This document shows, piece by piece, positions 1 to 11,120 of a DNA stretch of 64,000 nucleotides (positions are counted from its first letter, which is position 1; each line of letters begins with the position of its first letter). Source of the DNA: Diphasiastrum complanatum (Eukaryota; Streptophyta; Lycopodiopsida; Lycopodiales; Lycopodiaceae); NCBI GenBank assembly GCA_029204225.1, contig CM055104.1, positions 51,316,294 to 51,380,293 of the forward strand, in the 5' to 3' direction. The position numbers and the translations under genes were made by a program. The notes beneath the pieces were generated by a model. That model was not told the DNA's origin, searched no databases, and saw only the letters and a list, made by a program, of their open reading frames with translations.

Positions 1-517
1 CATGTCATGAAGCTTAATGACAACCTGGAGTGGCATTTTTTTGCATTCCCGTGGACTAATTACTGGTGTGATTTTCAATGGCGTGGTGAAAACATTCATC
101 AAACCACGTGGGCTTTTTCACTTGTAAGTCTGTCGACTTTCTATATTACCCCTTATCCTTCTACTACTCATGAATTTGTTGCCGTTAAGCTTTCTTTTAG
201 CTGATTTCCGGTCCTCTTAGATGGTGCTTTCAATACGTCAAGGCTTCAAAGTCTATTCCGACTAAATTATTATCCTGGAGTACTATGGTCAATAGGTACT
301 TGTGCTAGCTGTCGTTAATGAACTCAGATACTTGAGCTCGTAAATTAAACACAGCTTTCGTTTTACTTCAGGAAACATCGAAAGGCTAACCTTTCATTCG
401 ATCTTTCTGCTGCAGGAAGCTACCTCCTATAGTTTTGATTGGCACGTGGAGATAAATGGTATCTATTTGAAGCCAGGCCCATCAAGCAATATGGAATTCT
501 TCCAACCTTGGCAGTGA
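1..517 (+). CDS. Partial S1/SPH-like (plant self-incompatibility protein S1 family) gene, last two exons
   Basis: The frame open from base 1 runs to 123, where CTT is followed by a strong splice donor (GTAAGT). A pyrimidine-rich acceptor (TTTCTGCTGCAG) ends at 415. Exon 2 (416-517) continues in the same phase and stops at TGA 515-517. Exon 1 has a W-F stretch followed by YWCDFQW, and exon 2 has FDWHVEINGIYL and ends in PWQ. This fits the S1 pattern: a central 'F..C.F.W' strand and a C-terminal 'W.V..DGIY...W' strand. Known members are small secreted proteins, one of which is the poppy stigma self-incompatibility ligand. The start and signal peptide lie outside the window. Odd points: most S1 genes lack introns, and one expected C-terminal cysteine appears to be phenylalanine. 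The family call rests on pattern only; the splice phase match is seen directly. It could be a decayed copy. Confidence 0.42.
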
Positions 518-1095
518 TACCTATTACAGAACGAGTATCGCCTTAACCAAAATAATGTGTTTAGAAATAAGTGGATGATCTTCACAGTTTCAGCATGTTC
601 GAACTGAACTGACTGCTGTGCAGTTTTTGGGCATTGTTAAACTTGCGAAAGGATATGTCTGTAATCAATTGGTTAGCTGTTATTGAAGCGTATTTGGTTA
701 AGGAAGCGGGTTGGTTTTTACTGTCATGAAAATGTCTAATGTTATGTCGCTCTATCTTGCTCGTTTTTGTTGGTGTTATATGTTGTCATTGCATAACAAC
801 AATGTAACTTGTATTAGATTTACAAAGTTATTAGCGGTATACCTTTTCGAAGCTCATATGCTTGATTTGAAAAAAATCAAATCGATGGAGAATTCAACTT
901 CTATACAAGAATTGCAATAATAAGTATACTTGAATTTTTATCTTTTGATTCTATGCTCAATCATATGTCATTGTCTATGTTGATATGCCTAGCCATCTGC
1001 GATATACTTGCTTCACCATAGATTCACTTATTTTGCGCCATTCGAATGTGCATTGCAAATGGGAGCAATACAAAGGGCATATCACAATATTATGT

Positions 1096-1100
<5 letters not shown>
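518..1100. other. Flank without recognised gene
   Basis: Low-complexity AT-rich sequence follows the S1-like stop codon and probably includes its 3' UTR. I recognise no gene, LTR end or RNA here. The short open frames have no protein-like composition. Confidence 0.5.

Positions 1101-1167
<67 letters not shown>
1101..1167. repeat. (TC)n microsatellite
   Basis: An uninterrupted TC dinucleotide run of about 67 bases. Open frames reading Ser-Leu repeats through it are artefacts. It is one of four long GA/TC tracts in the window. Confidence 0.98.
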
Positions 1168-1170
<3 letters not shown>

Positions 1171-1586
1171 GAGTTTGCCCATTGCCCATCTCCATCTCCA
1201 TCTCCAGGGTCATAGCGCCATCACCGGCTCCGTTATTGTCATTGTGCTTTTGCTACTTTTTTTTTATTTTATTGATGCCTGAGCTTTATCATTTTCATGT
1301 GGATCTTTCATTAGAGTATGCTCTGCTTAAACCAAGAAATTCACAAGAATCTAGATTATCAACTTCCGATATGATCTGTTAGAGGGAGGAAAAACGAAAG
1401 CATTTAGATTTATGGTCATTAGGAACATGGTATCCTATTAATCCATATTCATCGCAGCATCTTGATTTCAATTTGGTAACTCTATTGATAATTTATATGT
1501 GTCATGGAAAAACTGGTCTTTTAGGATACTATGAGAATTTGAAAGCCTATGGTAATGCACATTCATTGCAAAGAATGTATTTTTAA

Positions 1587-2335
1587 GAAGAGGAATTCAA
1601 TAAAATATCAAGGGTGTGTCAAGAGAAATCTATAAAGCTGAAAACTTGTTTGGAGGAAAATGAGATCCTCAAGAAGGGGATTCAAATGTTACAGTCTTCT
1701 TTATGTGATTTTAATACTAGTAATGATGAGATGAAAATTGCATTTCAATCCACGAGTATCACGTATTTGTCTCTAGTTACTAAATAAAAAGACAAAAAGT
1801 AACAAGAGAAAGCGATTGGTAACAAGGGATATTAGTGATCTTTCATGTAAAGGAGGTTACCGGAAAAGAATCTGTGCATTCAAGTAAGTTCTAGCTTATG
1901 TGTATTGATATAGTTTGAAATTTTTAATTCAATGCACTCACTAGTTCTATCAGTTATTAGTACCACTTCCTTGAATTTTAGCAATCAATACAATGTTTGT
2001 CCAGATCTTTAATAACTATTTTCTGAATATGATATTTGCTATGCAGATCTACATTGGTTGCTGAAGACCATTTGGCTGATGATATTTTCATTGGAAAATA
2101 ATTACGTTCTGTTTTGAATACTAAGTCTTTGAAGTCAATGTTAAACAAGAACAAAATGAGAAAAATTAAGGTTTCAATTATTGATAGCATTATGAATGAC
2201 GTTGGAAAAAGATTGGACATTACATTAGTTCAAGGGGCATGTGATTTTTCTAGCATAAGTAGAGAAGCACATGCCACAATGTTTTAGGATTTGCTTTTGG
2301 CACAAGTGTATAGGCAATATTGTATTTGCATTGGT
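1587..2335 (+). pseudogene. Decayed multi-exon host-like gene, product not recognised
   Basis: Three stretches look like exons. The first (1587-1787) reads 66 codons rich in Glu, Lys, Leu and Gln with coiled-coil character. The second ends at 1883 in CAA|GTAAGT. The third begins after ATGCAG at 2047, and the split codon AA|A joins the two in phase. Exon 3 reads on through a TAA near 2097 into a well-composed stretch with KVSIIDSIMNDVGKRLDITL and GACDFSSISREAH, then meets another stop. A change of frame is needed between the first and second stretches. Splice signals that agree in phase argue for a real former gene; the stops and frameshift argue it is dead or a misread. I do not recognise the family and assign no function. 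Confidence 0.35.
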
Positions 2336-2765
2336 CAATGAAATTTTTGTAAAAGTAAACATTAAGTCAATGTACTACACTATAAGAGTGCCTTGCACAG
2401 GGAAGGCATAAGGGTTTTACACATGCCTAGCATTAGAGAATATATGGGTTCAAAAAGGGCCCTATAAAAATTGTTATGTAGTACGAGTAATCTATATTCC
2501 ATTTGGATTACACAAGATAGTACCAACAACTCCCTCTTGTTTAGGACCTTTGGAGGTTCCATCAAAAAATAATGAGTAGGGTTTGTTTGCATCTTCCTTT
2601 GTCGTCTCTTGGATGATCAATAACCATTTCAACATCTGTTGCAATCATACTTAACAGTCTTAACTGGTCTTTTCTTTTTTTTCATACACAGAGATTTTTT
2701 TTTTTCGTATATGTATTCTTGGAACAAGCTTATATTTACAGTTTATCAATTCACTAGATGTCTAT

Positions 2766-3761
2766 CTAATGAGGTGGGTAAGCGACAACAGTCGCTATTT
2801 CACAATCATCTTTCCATTTCCAAACTACATCTTTCTTCAATAATCCATTGAGAGGATATGCTCTCGTTAGATATTCCATCACATAGGGTCTATAGTATCC
2901 AATTCCTCCCATGAAAGATTGCAATTGGGTAACAGTAGTTGGAGTAGCTATCCCATACTCACTAATGAAATGTCCTAGCAACACCCCATATGACATGCCA
3001 AACACACATTTTTTGCATTTAGTGCAATGCATGTGGTAGCACACTTTTGAAAGCAATTTTCTAATATAGATAGGTGTCCCTCCATGCTAGATGCACCGCA
3101 TAAGTTGTCCATGAATATCTCCATATTATCATCTAAGATATTATCAAAGTTCTCATTCATAAATATTTGGTAAGTAGAGAGGGTGTTGCACAATCTGAAT
3201 GGTAGTACGTGATCTGCAAAGACACCAAAGGTGGTAGTGAACATCATTTTCAACTTGTCTTTTTCTCAGACGACTAATTGGTTGTAGCCAGCAAAGCAAT
3301 CCATAAAGGAGTACATCTCTCTTCCTGCTAGTTCCTCCAACACTTGATCTATGAAAGAGAGGGGGTAATAGTCTTTCTTAATTTTCTTATTTAGTTGCTT
3401 GTAGTCCACACACACTCTTAACCTGAGGAGATTTCTTCTTAGGTTTCGATACGATTGTAGAGCACTACTTTGAATTCTCTATGAAAAATATTAGTCTGGA
3501 TTTCTTTAGTCTCTCTAGCTTTGTGTAGACTCCTACTCTCAAGTAGCAAGGGAGCCTTCGTTGTTTTTGTCAAACTGGCTTGGCATCAAGTTTGAGTTCG
3601 ACTACATGATTCATCAATTCAGATGGTATCCCTTTCATATTTGTAAAGTCCCAAGAAAAGACATGTTGGTACTTCTTACATAGTCTCTCGAATTCTTCTT
3701 TTTGAGGATCATCAAGTTGGGCCCCAATTTTAACATGTCTCGGTTTTTCTACTATCTCCAA
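2766..3761 (-). pseudogene. Ty3-1 reverse transcriptase remnant, catalytic Asp mutated
   Basis: Several frames together give a Ty3 RT in order: an N-terminal 'EEFERLCKKYQHVFSW' stretch (3761-3570), 'SFIDQVLEELAGREMYSFMD' (around 3340), 'FAGYNQLVV' followed by a stop, 'FTTTFGVFADHVLPFRLCN' (about 3250-3170), then FMDN at 3113-3104, and 'LGHFISEYGIATP' and 'FMGGIGYYRPYV' downstream. The polymerase box is normally F/YMDD; the second Asp codon here is AAC, so polymerase activity would be lost. Frameshifts occur near 3560, 3260 and 3050. The 3' end is cut near 2766. Confidence 0.87.
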
Positions 3762-4014
3762 ATTTATGAGGTGAATATCAGCATCTTACACTCTTTGCGG
3801 TTTCTCCTCAAGTGCATTCAACTCAATTTCTAGCACATCTTCATGTCTTGGCTCATCATCTCTAATTCATCGGTAGATACCTCCTACCACTCAGAAGAAG
3901 GTATAGGGGCTCTTTCTAACTAAGGACTCTCAAGATATCCATCACCTATCACTCAGCTCTTTTCTCTATAAAAATTAGTAGTCCTGCATGAATGTCTATG
4001 GTACAGTCACTTAA

Positions 4015-4446
4015 TCATAATGAAGGCCTCCCTAATAGGAGAGAATAGCTCTTATAGCCATCCAACATTCTCATGACATAAAAGTCTATGCTCACAGTCC
4101 TTCCAACAACCGTCATGAGAACAGATGTCATCTCTCCTTCGCGTTTAACAATGACGTTGTTGGCCAATCTTAGGGTAGTTAGATAAGTAGACTCTAGGTC
4201 TATCCCGAGTCTGTTTGCTAATTCTAGGCTCACTATATTCACTGTAGATCTTGCATCTACCATGGCTCCTTGGATAACTAAACCATCTATGGTGACATCA
4301 ACTTTAGGGCAATATTGGTCTAGTACATTGTTGGCCACTTTTCCTACTACATGTGGTTCTATCCTCCTCATCCTTAAATTCATTGGTCTCATCATATGCT
4401 TTACTTTCCAGTGGAATGTGTGTGACAGTTGGAGTAACTGCCACAA
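4015..4446 (-). pseudogene. Ty3-1 aspartic protease remnant
   Basis: A 143-codon open stretch shows the retropepsin layout: a beta strand 'VDVTIDGLVIQGAMVDA', then STVNIVSLELANRLGI, and later the conserved SLLLGRPSL. In live elements the active site reads Asp-Ser/Thr-Gly. Here it reads Asp-Ala-Arg (VDARSTVNI), so the catalytic loop is destroyed. The reading continues upstream into gag-like Lys/Glu-rich sequence. The domain call is firm; the protein would be inactive. Confidence 0.8.
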
Positions 4447-5043
4447 GCCTATTTACAATCTCAATTCGTTCAAGATGTGACTCAGATCTAGGTTTCCAAT
4501 CTTAGGACCGAGGTCCGTCACGGAACTGCGGTCACAAACCCATCTAAGCATGGCTCTATTTCTAGTGGTACAACTTCAGTCTTTTCTCTCTTTTGTACTA
4601 CTTTTGATGGCTTTCTGGCTTCTAGTTTTTCCAGTTCTCTATGTTCCGCTTTGCCAGCATTGACTATGGGTGTATTTGATATCATAGGAGGGTCTATCGT
4701 CTTGTGTTATATAGGCATATCATTCAATGTCTTTCTTTTAACCACCTTCTTCCAAGATGTAGTGGGAGGATCTATTGGCATTTTACTTCTGGTCACAACT
4801 AGTATCTCTTCTTTTATTTTTATGGAGTTAATTCTCTCGATCTCTATCAAATCATTGGAGGCTGTTCATCTTCCATTTTGGCTCTGCCCTTGTCTTGTGA
4901 TCATATTATAGATGGTCTGTGTAGAAAGTTGATTGATTTGGGATTGTCAACTACTCTTTCATCTTGTGATCTATGATTCATAGGTCTTGGCCTTGGATTA
5001 GACACAACTAACAAGACTAGCACAACCCATAAACCATTTTTTT

Positions 5044-5455
5044 GGGTCTATGGACATGAATTTGTGCTTTCCGGCATAGAAATAGAGCTACCTACGCTAA
5101 GATTTGCCATGACACATGATTTAGGGATCAAGGAATTGATGCAGCAACGTATCAAGACATTACAAGAGTTGGATGAGAAGAGACTAGCTTCTAAGGTCCA
5201 TCAAGGAACATTTAAGAGGCGTATGAAACTATCACATAATCGAAAGATAAAAGGATATTCCTTCATTCTTAATTAGCTACTGCTTTTTGAGATCCTCATC
5301 ATGACCTTATGCCCCAAAAATTGACTTTTAGATGGAGTGGGCCTTACATCATGAAGAAACTCTATGAGAACAATATCGTGAAATTGGTGGATTTAGAGGG
5401 TGAGGTGTTTAAGCATCAAACCAACATCGACAAAATCAAACCCTACTATGTTTGA
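5044..5455 (+). pseudogene. Ty3-2 integrase C-terminal region
   Basis: Plus-strand reading gives the end of a Ty3 integrase: 'FVLSGIEIELPTLRFAMTHD', then a charged 'ELMQQRIKTLQELDEKRLAS' helix, 'MKLSHNRKIKGYSF', and in a second frame a 'FRWSGPYIMKKLYENNIVKL' tail ending 'NIDKIKPYY'. This is the conserved post-catalytic segment with the GPF/Y-type module (W-GPY). The catalytic D-D-E core is not present upstream. A frameshift near 5280 separates the two parts. Confidence 0.8.
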
Positions 5456-6221
5456 GAAAGGCGAGTGCCGTACATGTACAATGTATAATATTGTTGTATT
5501 TTACTTTCAGGTTTGGGAAAAAAAAAAAACACAACAGGAACATGAAGAGAATGAGATATTAGTCACCAAGAATATGGACAAACCTATCAAAGTGGACTAC
5601 CACCCTGAACAATGCTGCACAAATATTGAGGAATGGGGGCTTGGTCTATCTTTACCGGTAGCTAAGATTATACGGGCTAAAGTAAGGAGCTTCACTTGGG
5701 ACACATGGACCAGAGATGCCCAGATAAACTCTCGATAGTTGTGGGAGAGAGAGAGTCAGGAAGACTTATCCTATTTATCTTTCATGAGGGGACAAGACTT
5801 GATAAGGAGAGTTCTTGTAGACTATGAACGTGACAGCCTATGTACAGATCACACTATGATAAAGACAACATCTACTTTGATGTGAATATCATAAACAAAA
5901 GAATATCGGACAACATTTCAGAATTAGTCCCAATAAAAAAAACAATATATGCTTATTTTGAGCCAAATAAGCTAAGCGTGCCAAGAAGATTACAACACAA
6001 AATCACCACATTCATGGGTGGTTTACACTGGGGGACAACCATTGTCACCTACCCACATCAGATAGACGTCTAATAAGTGGATAGACTTTAAATATAAGTT
6101 TGTTCTAAGTACAATATACCTTGAAAAAAAAAAATTGAAATGAAAAATTCAATAGAAAACAAAGAAGAGGGGAGTGAATGTGCAGTTCATAGTAGATGCT
6201 GAAATGATTACCATCTAGGAG
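5456..6221 (+). other. Ty3-2 spacer, degenerate coding-like stretch
   Basis: Between the integrase tail and the RNase H-like ORF the plus strand holds two partly open stretches (5521-5738 and 5840-6073) in different frames, followed by A-rich sequence. The first has EEWGLGLSLPVAKIIRAKVR. I do not recognise either. They may be a degraded element-specific ORF or a captured segment. Confidence 0.35.
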
Positions 6222-6773
6222 ATGACACAAAAAGAGGTAGACAAACCTTACTCATTATGTTTTTACGGATCCTCCAGAGGTCTTGAGCAAGAAGGAGCTA
6301 TTGGAACTATCTTGCGTGATCTAGATAGGATAGAATTTGCTAGTATGAGAGTGTTTATCGGTGAACGATTTACTAGCAACATGGCGGAATTCAAAGCCCT
6401 TGTCCTGGGATTGCAAATGTCGATAAGGACTCAGAAGCCAATATCATCTATAAGGATTATAGGAGATTCTCAACTAGTAATATACGGCATGAATGTGAAA
6501 CATGGCATTATAGATAGAAGATTGAGGGCGAATGCAACAACCGCTCATCAACTTGGAAAGAATTTTCTAGAATGGGTACAAGTGCCTAGATGGTTGAATA
6601 AGGATTATGACCTATTGGGTAGACTAGCATATCAACATGACCTATATTACCATTATGCACCACAGAAGTGGTCCTCACTGCAAGTTAGCTTTGTGATTGA
6701 GATGTGGGTAGTTTTGAGGAGAGAATTAGCTTATGGGAAACGAATAATATCAACTTCCCGAGGTCCAGCTTAG
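6222..6773 (+). pseudogene. RNase H-like domain ORF (RVT_3/archaeal-type RNase H fold), active site damaged
   Basis: A 183-codon ORF has the RNase H order: strand 1 'YSLCFYGSSRGLEQEGAIGT', then SNMAEFKALVLGLQMSI, then IRIIGDSQLVIYGM. These correspond to the D, E and D sites of the plant RVT_3 family (usually FDGSS, NxAEY and GDSQL). The first Asp is Tyr here (FYGSS), so cleavage would be lost. Such extra RNase H domains are known in plant Tat-lineage Ty3 elements, where they lie before integrase. Here the ORF lies after an integrase tail, so it is either from a rearranged copy or misplaced. The last 50 residues have no family match I can see. Confidence 0.68.
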
Positions 6774-6883
6774 CCTAGTGACAGAACTACATACCATCTT
6801 ATGTTTTAATAACTTTGGTGGGAAGCTAGTTCAAGGGATAATGCATGCGGCATAACAGTGTGAAAATTTGTATATAGGTACAT

Positions 6884-7735
6884 ATGTGCTATAAATTTAA
6901 CTCTAGTTCTTGTACAAATATGATATGTTGCAAATTAAGGGATCAAATACAATTCAAGTACATGGAGAAAACATGGATTCCTACAATGGATAAAGATGCA
7001 CTGACCAAACTACTATCCAAGGAACAAACAAGATCAAAGAAAGAGCTACTAGATGGCAAAAGGGAGTTCAAGCAACTAGAAAAGGTGGACAATATAAATA
7101 AGAATGAGATAAGTAGCTTGATGAAGGATAGAGATGTATGGAGGAATATATGCAAGACCTTGGCAACTGAGAACAAGGTCCAGAAGCTATGTTACGAAGA
7201 ACATCTGAAGGGTCAGGGAAAGATCACAACAAATCTGCACATTGAGCTAGCAGCCACAGAAATGACAATAGCAATGATGGCTAGAAAATTGCATGAGTAT
7301 CAAAGTCGAGAAAAGATGGATTTTGGAACACAACAATTGAGTCGAATCCCTTTTCCCATATGGAGGAATATATGCAAGACCTTGGCAACTGAGAACAAGA
7401 TCCAGAAGCTATGTTACGAAGAACATCTGAAGGGTCAGGGAAAGATCATAACAAATATGCGCATTGAGCTAGCAGCCACAGAAATGATAATAGCAATGAT
7501 GGCTAGAAAGTTGCGTGAGTATCAAAGCTGAGAAAAGATGGATTTTGGAACACAAAAATTGAGCCGAAACCCTTTTCCCATATACCCTACAAAAGGAAAA
7601 GATATCATGTTAGATAGTAAGTTTTCTGAGGACTTTGATGCCTATGTACTTTATATTCCAAGTGTAGAATTTCCTCTGAGTGACCACACCTTTGAGCTCC
7701 GTCCTATTATTGATACATCAAACATGTTTAGATGA
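6884..7735 (+). pseudogene. Ty3-2 downstream coiled-coil ORF with in-frame 222 bp duplication
   Basis: The frame from about 6961 to 7531 encodes a Lys/Glu/Leu-rich chain with coiled-coil character. Two nearly identical segments, each starting WRNICKTLATEN and ending in MMARKL.EYQS, come from a direct 222 bp repeat (7139-7360 and 7361-7582). 222 is divisible by three, so the frame is kept. In copy 2 the codon after EYQS is TGA instead of CGA, ending the ORF. Reading resumes at 7538 (MDFGTQKLSRNPFPIYP) to 7735. No known domain is recognised. Position suggests the 3' accessory ORF of a Tat-like Ty3 element, which is inference. Confidence 0.5.
7139..7582 (+). repeat. 222 bp tandem duplication (two copies)
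   Basis: TGGAGGAATATATGCAAGAC recurs at 7139 and 7361 with matching sequence through each unit, differing at scattered bases. The scattered differences mean the duplication is not brand new. Confidence 0.95.
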
Positions 7736-9209
7736 CCTTTGATTCCATGATCTTTTGAAACTTTTACTGATGCTTGTGCCAATCTAGAGGCTTTATCCTT
7801 CCTAACTAGAAGAAACAAAGAACGTGATATCAGACTAGCGGGACATTATGCCCATCACTTGAGAGAATGGCTACTCATGCCTTGGAGCCATCAAAATCAA
7901 CCCAATAATATATGTTTGACCAGGAGGTGGTGTAACCCCAATGAAAAGATGGAGAAGGGCTTTGACATCTTCATATATCTGAAAGTACGATCCTCCAAAG
8001 AAAGAAACTGAGATCTTCCAACACAAATTCCTTTTAGATGCAAATCCTCTGCTGATGGAGGTGATATTCCAACCTCTACCTTTGAGATGAGTACCCCTAG
8101 AATAGATCTCTGCAAGAAAGCCTACAAGTAAAGGAAGATATCTTTTTGTGGAGAAGGAGTCACGTACTACCACATTTGCATTGTTCTAGACACAGAATGA
8201 TTGACATCACTTCATGCCTGTCTGATAGTTGCATCCATGTTCCTTGCACTCTACACTACATTGAGAAGGACATATCCTCTGTATTGTCTGAAAAGAGCAT
8301 GATTGTATGATTTAGGATCTTGGAATTGAAAAAAAGAATGATAAAGATGAGATGTGTTCCAATTGTCACAAGTATTAATCTCACTCCTGTTTTGCAAGTA
8401 GATGAGAGTGATTTGCATTAACTGACTCAAAAACACATTCAACATGTATTAAGAAAACTGTGATTACTATACGTATCATCCTCTCAACAACGTTAAGATC
8501 CTTCTTAAGTGAGAAAATGTTTTCTTAAGAGCATTCACTCACACACAATATGCTAGGCATGATTTGCTAATCAGCATTTTCCGAGAGTAAAAACTTCATG
8601 CATCTTAATTTTCATAACCTACCACAATCAAAAGAGTATCATATTAACTTATTTCTCAATTGGTACCCAAAGATTGTAATTACATCTCTATTCTCACCAA
8701 GAGTAAAAGACAATTCAACCAATGCCAAAAGTTTGTGCAAAACAACATCATTTCATGAAAGGTAACCTCATTACAAAAACTTGCATGTAATAAAGATGGG
8801 AAAGAACCTACTTGGAAAACTCTCAGGTTAACCTCCTCATCTAGTGCATGAGAAATCAAAGATTGGTAGTAATATGGAAACGATGATTAGCTATCCATTT
8901 TACCAAGGGATGGTTGACTCTCCTTCAACATCCAGGATAGAAGTATTGGATCATTGTACTCAAAACTTATCAATGCTGAAAGGTAGATAAGAATCTTTAA
9001 ATGGTAAATGCTCTAGATCGTTAGAAGATTAGTATGAACTAGTGTTCACAAAAGATTGATAGATCATTGCCCGTACTACTAGTGGATCGGAATTTGAATT
9101 TATGATGAGCACTTAGAGATTAGAGAAAAGACAGGGATCAGAAAAGAGTTTGAACAACTATCATCAACAACAGTGTGTCAATGCTCATGGTCAATAGGAC
9201 TCTCAAAAA
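7736..9209. other. Degenerate flank, no recognised gene
   Basis: From 7745 to about 8170 both strands are fairly open. The plus reading contains NLEALSFLTRRNKERDIRL and could continue the upstream ORF with stops. From 8180 to 9209 I see no gene, LTR end or repeat. Confidence 0.4.
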
Positions 9210-9372
9210 CCAGAAGACAACCCTAGTGGGTATGAAAATCACAGATGAGAGTATCATGCAACAGAATAGAGAAAGAGAGATCATCACACACAAAGTATCT
9301 ACATGAAGACGAATGATGGTATAAAATGGTGTGACGGTTGAAGGAGAGAGACCTAAATCTATATTTCCAATA
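9210..9372 (-). mobile_element. Cop-1 (minus arm) 3' LTR, partial
   Basis: On the minus strand AGTGGGAG, a polypurine-tract-like run, is followed at 9372 by TATTGGAAATATAG. The sequence then tracks the LTR at 10576 (TGTTGGAAATATAGG), including the shared block CTCTCTCCTTCAACCGTCAC. The terminal TG has become TA. The inner end is approximate because similarity fades. Confidence 0.65.
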
Positions 9373-9559
9373 CTCCCACTTGATCAAAAATCTATCTCAC
9401 ATGATACTTCTTTGACCACATTTCAGAAATATTTACTTTTACTTACTTACTTACTAGCTTGGTGATATCCATAACTAACTTATTGCCATCACTAATCGAC
9501 ATTAACTAAATGCACAGTCTTAAAACAATGTTTCATCCTGTGAATTGTCTTCATGTGCA

Positions 9560-10575
9560 GAATCATCTTAAAAAAAAAATGAAAGATGAGCTTCTTGCTT
9601 TATTTTGTCAGCTTTAATGTCTAGCATCTTTTGCTTACAGTTTCTTGCAAGTGACCTAGTTTTTCACAGTAGAAATAGGTTCTTTTGCTCATGTCAACAG
9701 TATTGAAATTGCTCTCACTTGAATTAAACTCTGGACTTTTCTTTTTGAACTTAACTTGCTTTCTTGTGAACATAAGAATCTCAGCTCCTTGTGTTGTGCT
9801 AAGATTCTGATTTTTTCTTCTAATTTCTTCTCAAAGAAGAATACTTATGAGACTCTTCATTGACATTTGCTTTGAAACAACACTCAACATAGTATTCAAG
9901 TTCAATAAGACTCTTGCAGGCTATTCAACAATATGGTACACATTTTCTCTTCACTGCTAAACCTATAGCTGCCAATTGATCTACAAGAGTTTTCAACCTT
10001 CAGATATGAGTTACAACTGAGTCTCCATCCTCCATTTTGAAGTTAATCAGCTTGTTTCGAAGGTACATTCTATTTGCAACTGAAGGTGTTTCATAGAGAA
10101 GAACAAGAACATTCAAAGCTTCCTTTGCAGACTCTGCATTGCTTACATGAAGAAGTTGGGTATCAACAAGATTTTAGCTTTTGCTTTAACATCTTTCTTC
10201 TCCCAAGGTTAATACTTTCAGGGTCCTTAGGTTTTTTCTCAACTCCTGATACAATAGACCACAATTCTTTATGCTCCAACAATGTTTTTAACCTCAGCTT
10301 CCACATAAAATAATTCTCTCCATTGAACCTCTCAATCATACGATACTCCACAACCTTTGACATTCTAACCAAGGATCAATTTAGTCAGAAAGCACTGATT
10401 AGTGACAATCTATTGCAGTCTGCTAGGAGGTCTGGAAGTGGAGCAGGGCATCAACGAACATTTCATAATGACATCTTTTTCAAACAATAGTTCAATATAG
10501 GTTGTAGCATCAGAACAAATACCAGGTTTTGTGGGCAGACAAGTCGTTGAACAGTAGACAAGTTCACAGTTTAGG
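9560..10575 (-). pseudogene. Cop-1 minus-arm gag remnant
   Basis: Minus-strand reading from 10372 starts MSKVVEYRMIERFNGENYFM, a Copia gag N-terminus (NGxNYxxW motif), and continues to a degraded zinc knuckle near 9700-9640 (CEKLGHLQ context). No protease, integrase or RT follows; the 3' LTR comes next, so pol has been deleted. Sequence upstream of the start (10373-10575) matches the inverted partner on the other side of the LTR at 10576. Confidence 0.75.
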
Positions 10576-10797
10576 TGTTGGAAATATAGGTCTAGGGTGC
10601 ATAAGGTTTAGATTTGTTAGGGCACTGTAAGTTGTTTTAGGTCACGAAAGATGCCACCTGTACATATGTCTCTCTCCTTCAACCGTCACGTCGTTTGTAG
10701 CCCATCGTTCACTGATGTAGAGGCTACGCCTCATCTCTTTCATTATCATTCAATAATGCAAGTAGTTAGTTATCTCTCTCTTCATCATAGATAATCA
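10576..10797 (+). mobile_element. Cop-1 (plus arm) 5' LTR
   Basis: The segment starts TGTTGGAAATATAGG and ends ATAATCA three bases before a primer-binding site, giving an LTR of about 222 bp. It sits exactly between the two inverted gag arms. Confidence 0.75.
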
Positions 10798-10800
10798 ATA

Positions 10801-10813
10801 TGGTATCAGAGCC
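10801..10813 (+). other. Cop-1 primer-binding site (initiator tRNA-Met)
   Basis: TGGTATCAGAGCC matches the 3' end complement of plant initiator methionine tRNA, the usual Copia minus-strand primer. Confidence 0.92.
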
Positions 10814-11118
10814 ATCCCGTGATCCTCTACTGGCTGAGCGAGCAACAAACAATTGCCTGTCTACCCACCACGAAACCCACTAAACAATGCTCTTCTGATT
10901 GCCGCTGGTTATGAGTCCTTACTATTTCGCTGCCAAAGATTACTGTCCTTGTGTGGTGCTTTTGTAGGAGAGACTGATGACTTGGAGTTTGCAATCTACA
11001 TTGGGTTGATTTTTACATGAACAATAGCTCTCAGTCTCTCAGATGTTTATTTTATCCTTGTGAAGCAAAGAATAACAAACCAATCAGTCATATGTTTGCA
11101 TGCCAATGATCTATTTGA

Positions 11119-11120
<2 letters not shown>

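Larger units (their letters stand above)
2640..4990 (-). mobile_element. Ty3-1: truncated Ty3/Gypsy retrotransposon, gag end-protease-RT
   Basis: Read on the minus strand, the order is gag tail or spacer (about 4990-4480), protease (4446-4015) and reverse transcriptase (about 3761-2766). This is the Ty3 pol order. RNase H, integrase and both LTRs are missing, and stops and frameshifts break each domain. Its RT and protease wording is closest to plant non-chromovirus (Athila/Tat-like) elements, but I cannot place the lineage without alignment. The plus-strand integrase tail just upstream (5044) points the opposite way, so it belongs to another copy or to an inversion. Confidence 0.8.

Noticed and set aside
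985-1282. Open frames with long Ser-Leu repeats across the TC tract
   Set aside because: They are translations of a dinucleotide microsatellite; flanking codons match no protein.
4651-4911. Plus-strand hydrophobic, membrane-like 86-codon frame
   Set aside because: Antisense shadow of the Ty3-1 gag/spacer on the minus strand, whose reading is Lys/Glu-rich and element-like.
7871-8173. 100-codon minus-strand frame near Ty3-2
   Set aside because: Plus-strand reading of the same stretch is equally open and continues the upstream ORF; no domain on either strand.
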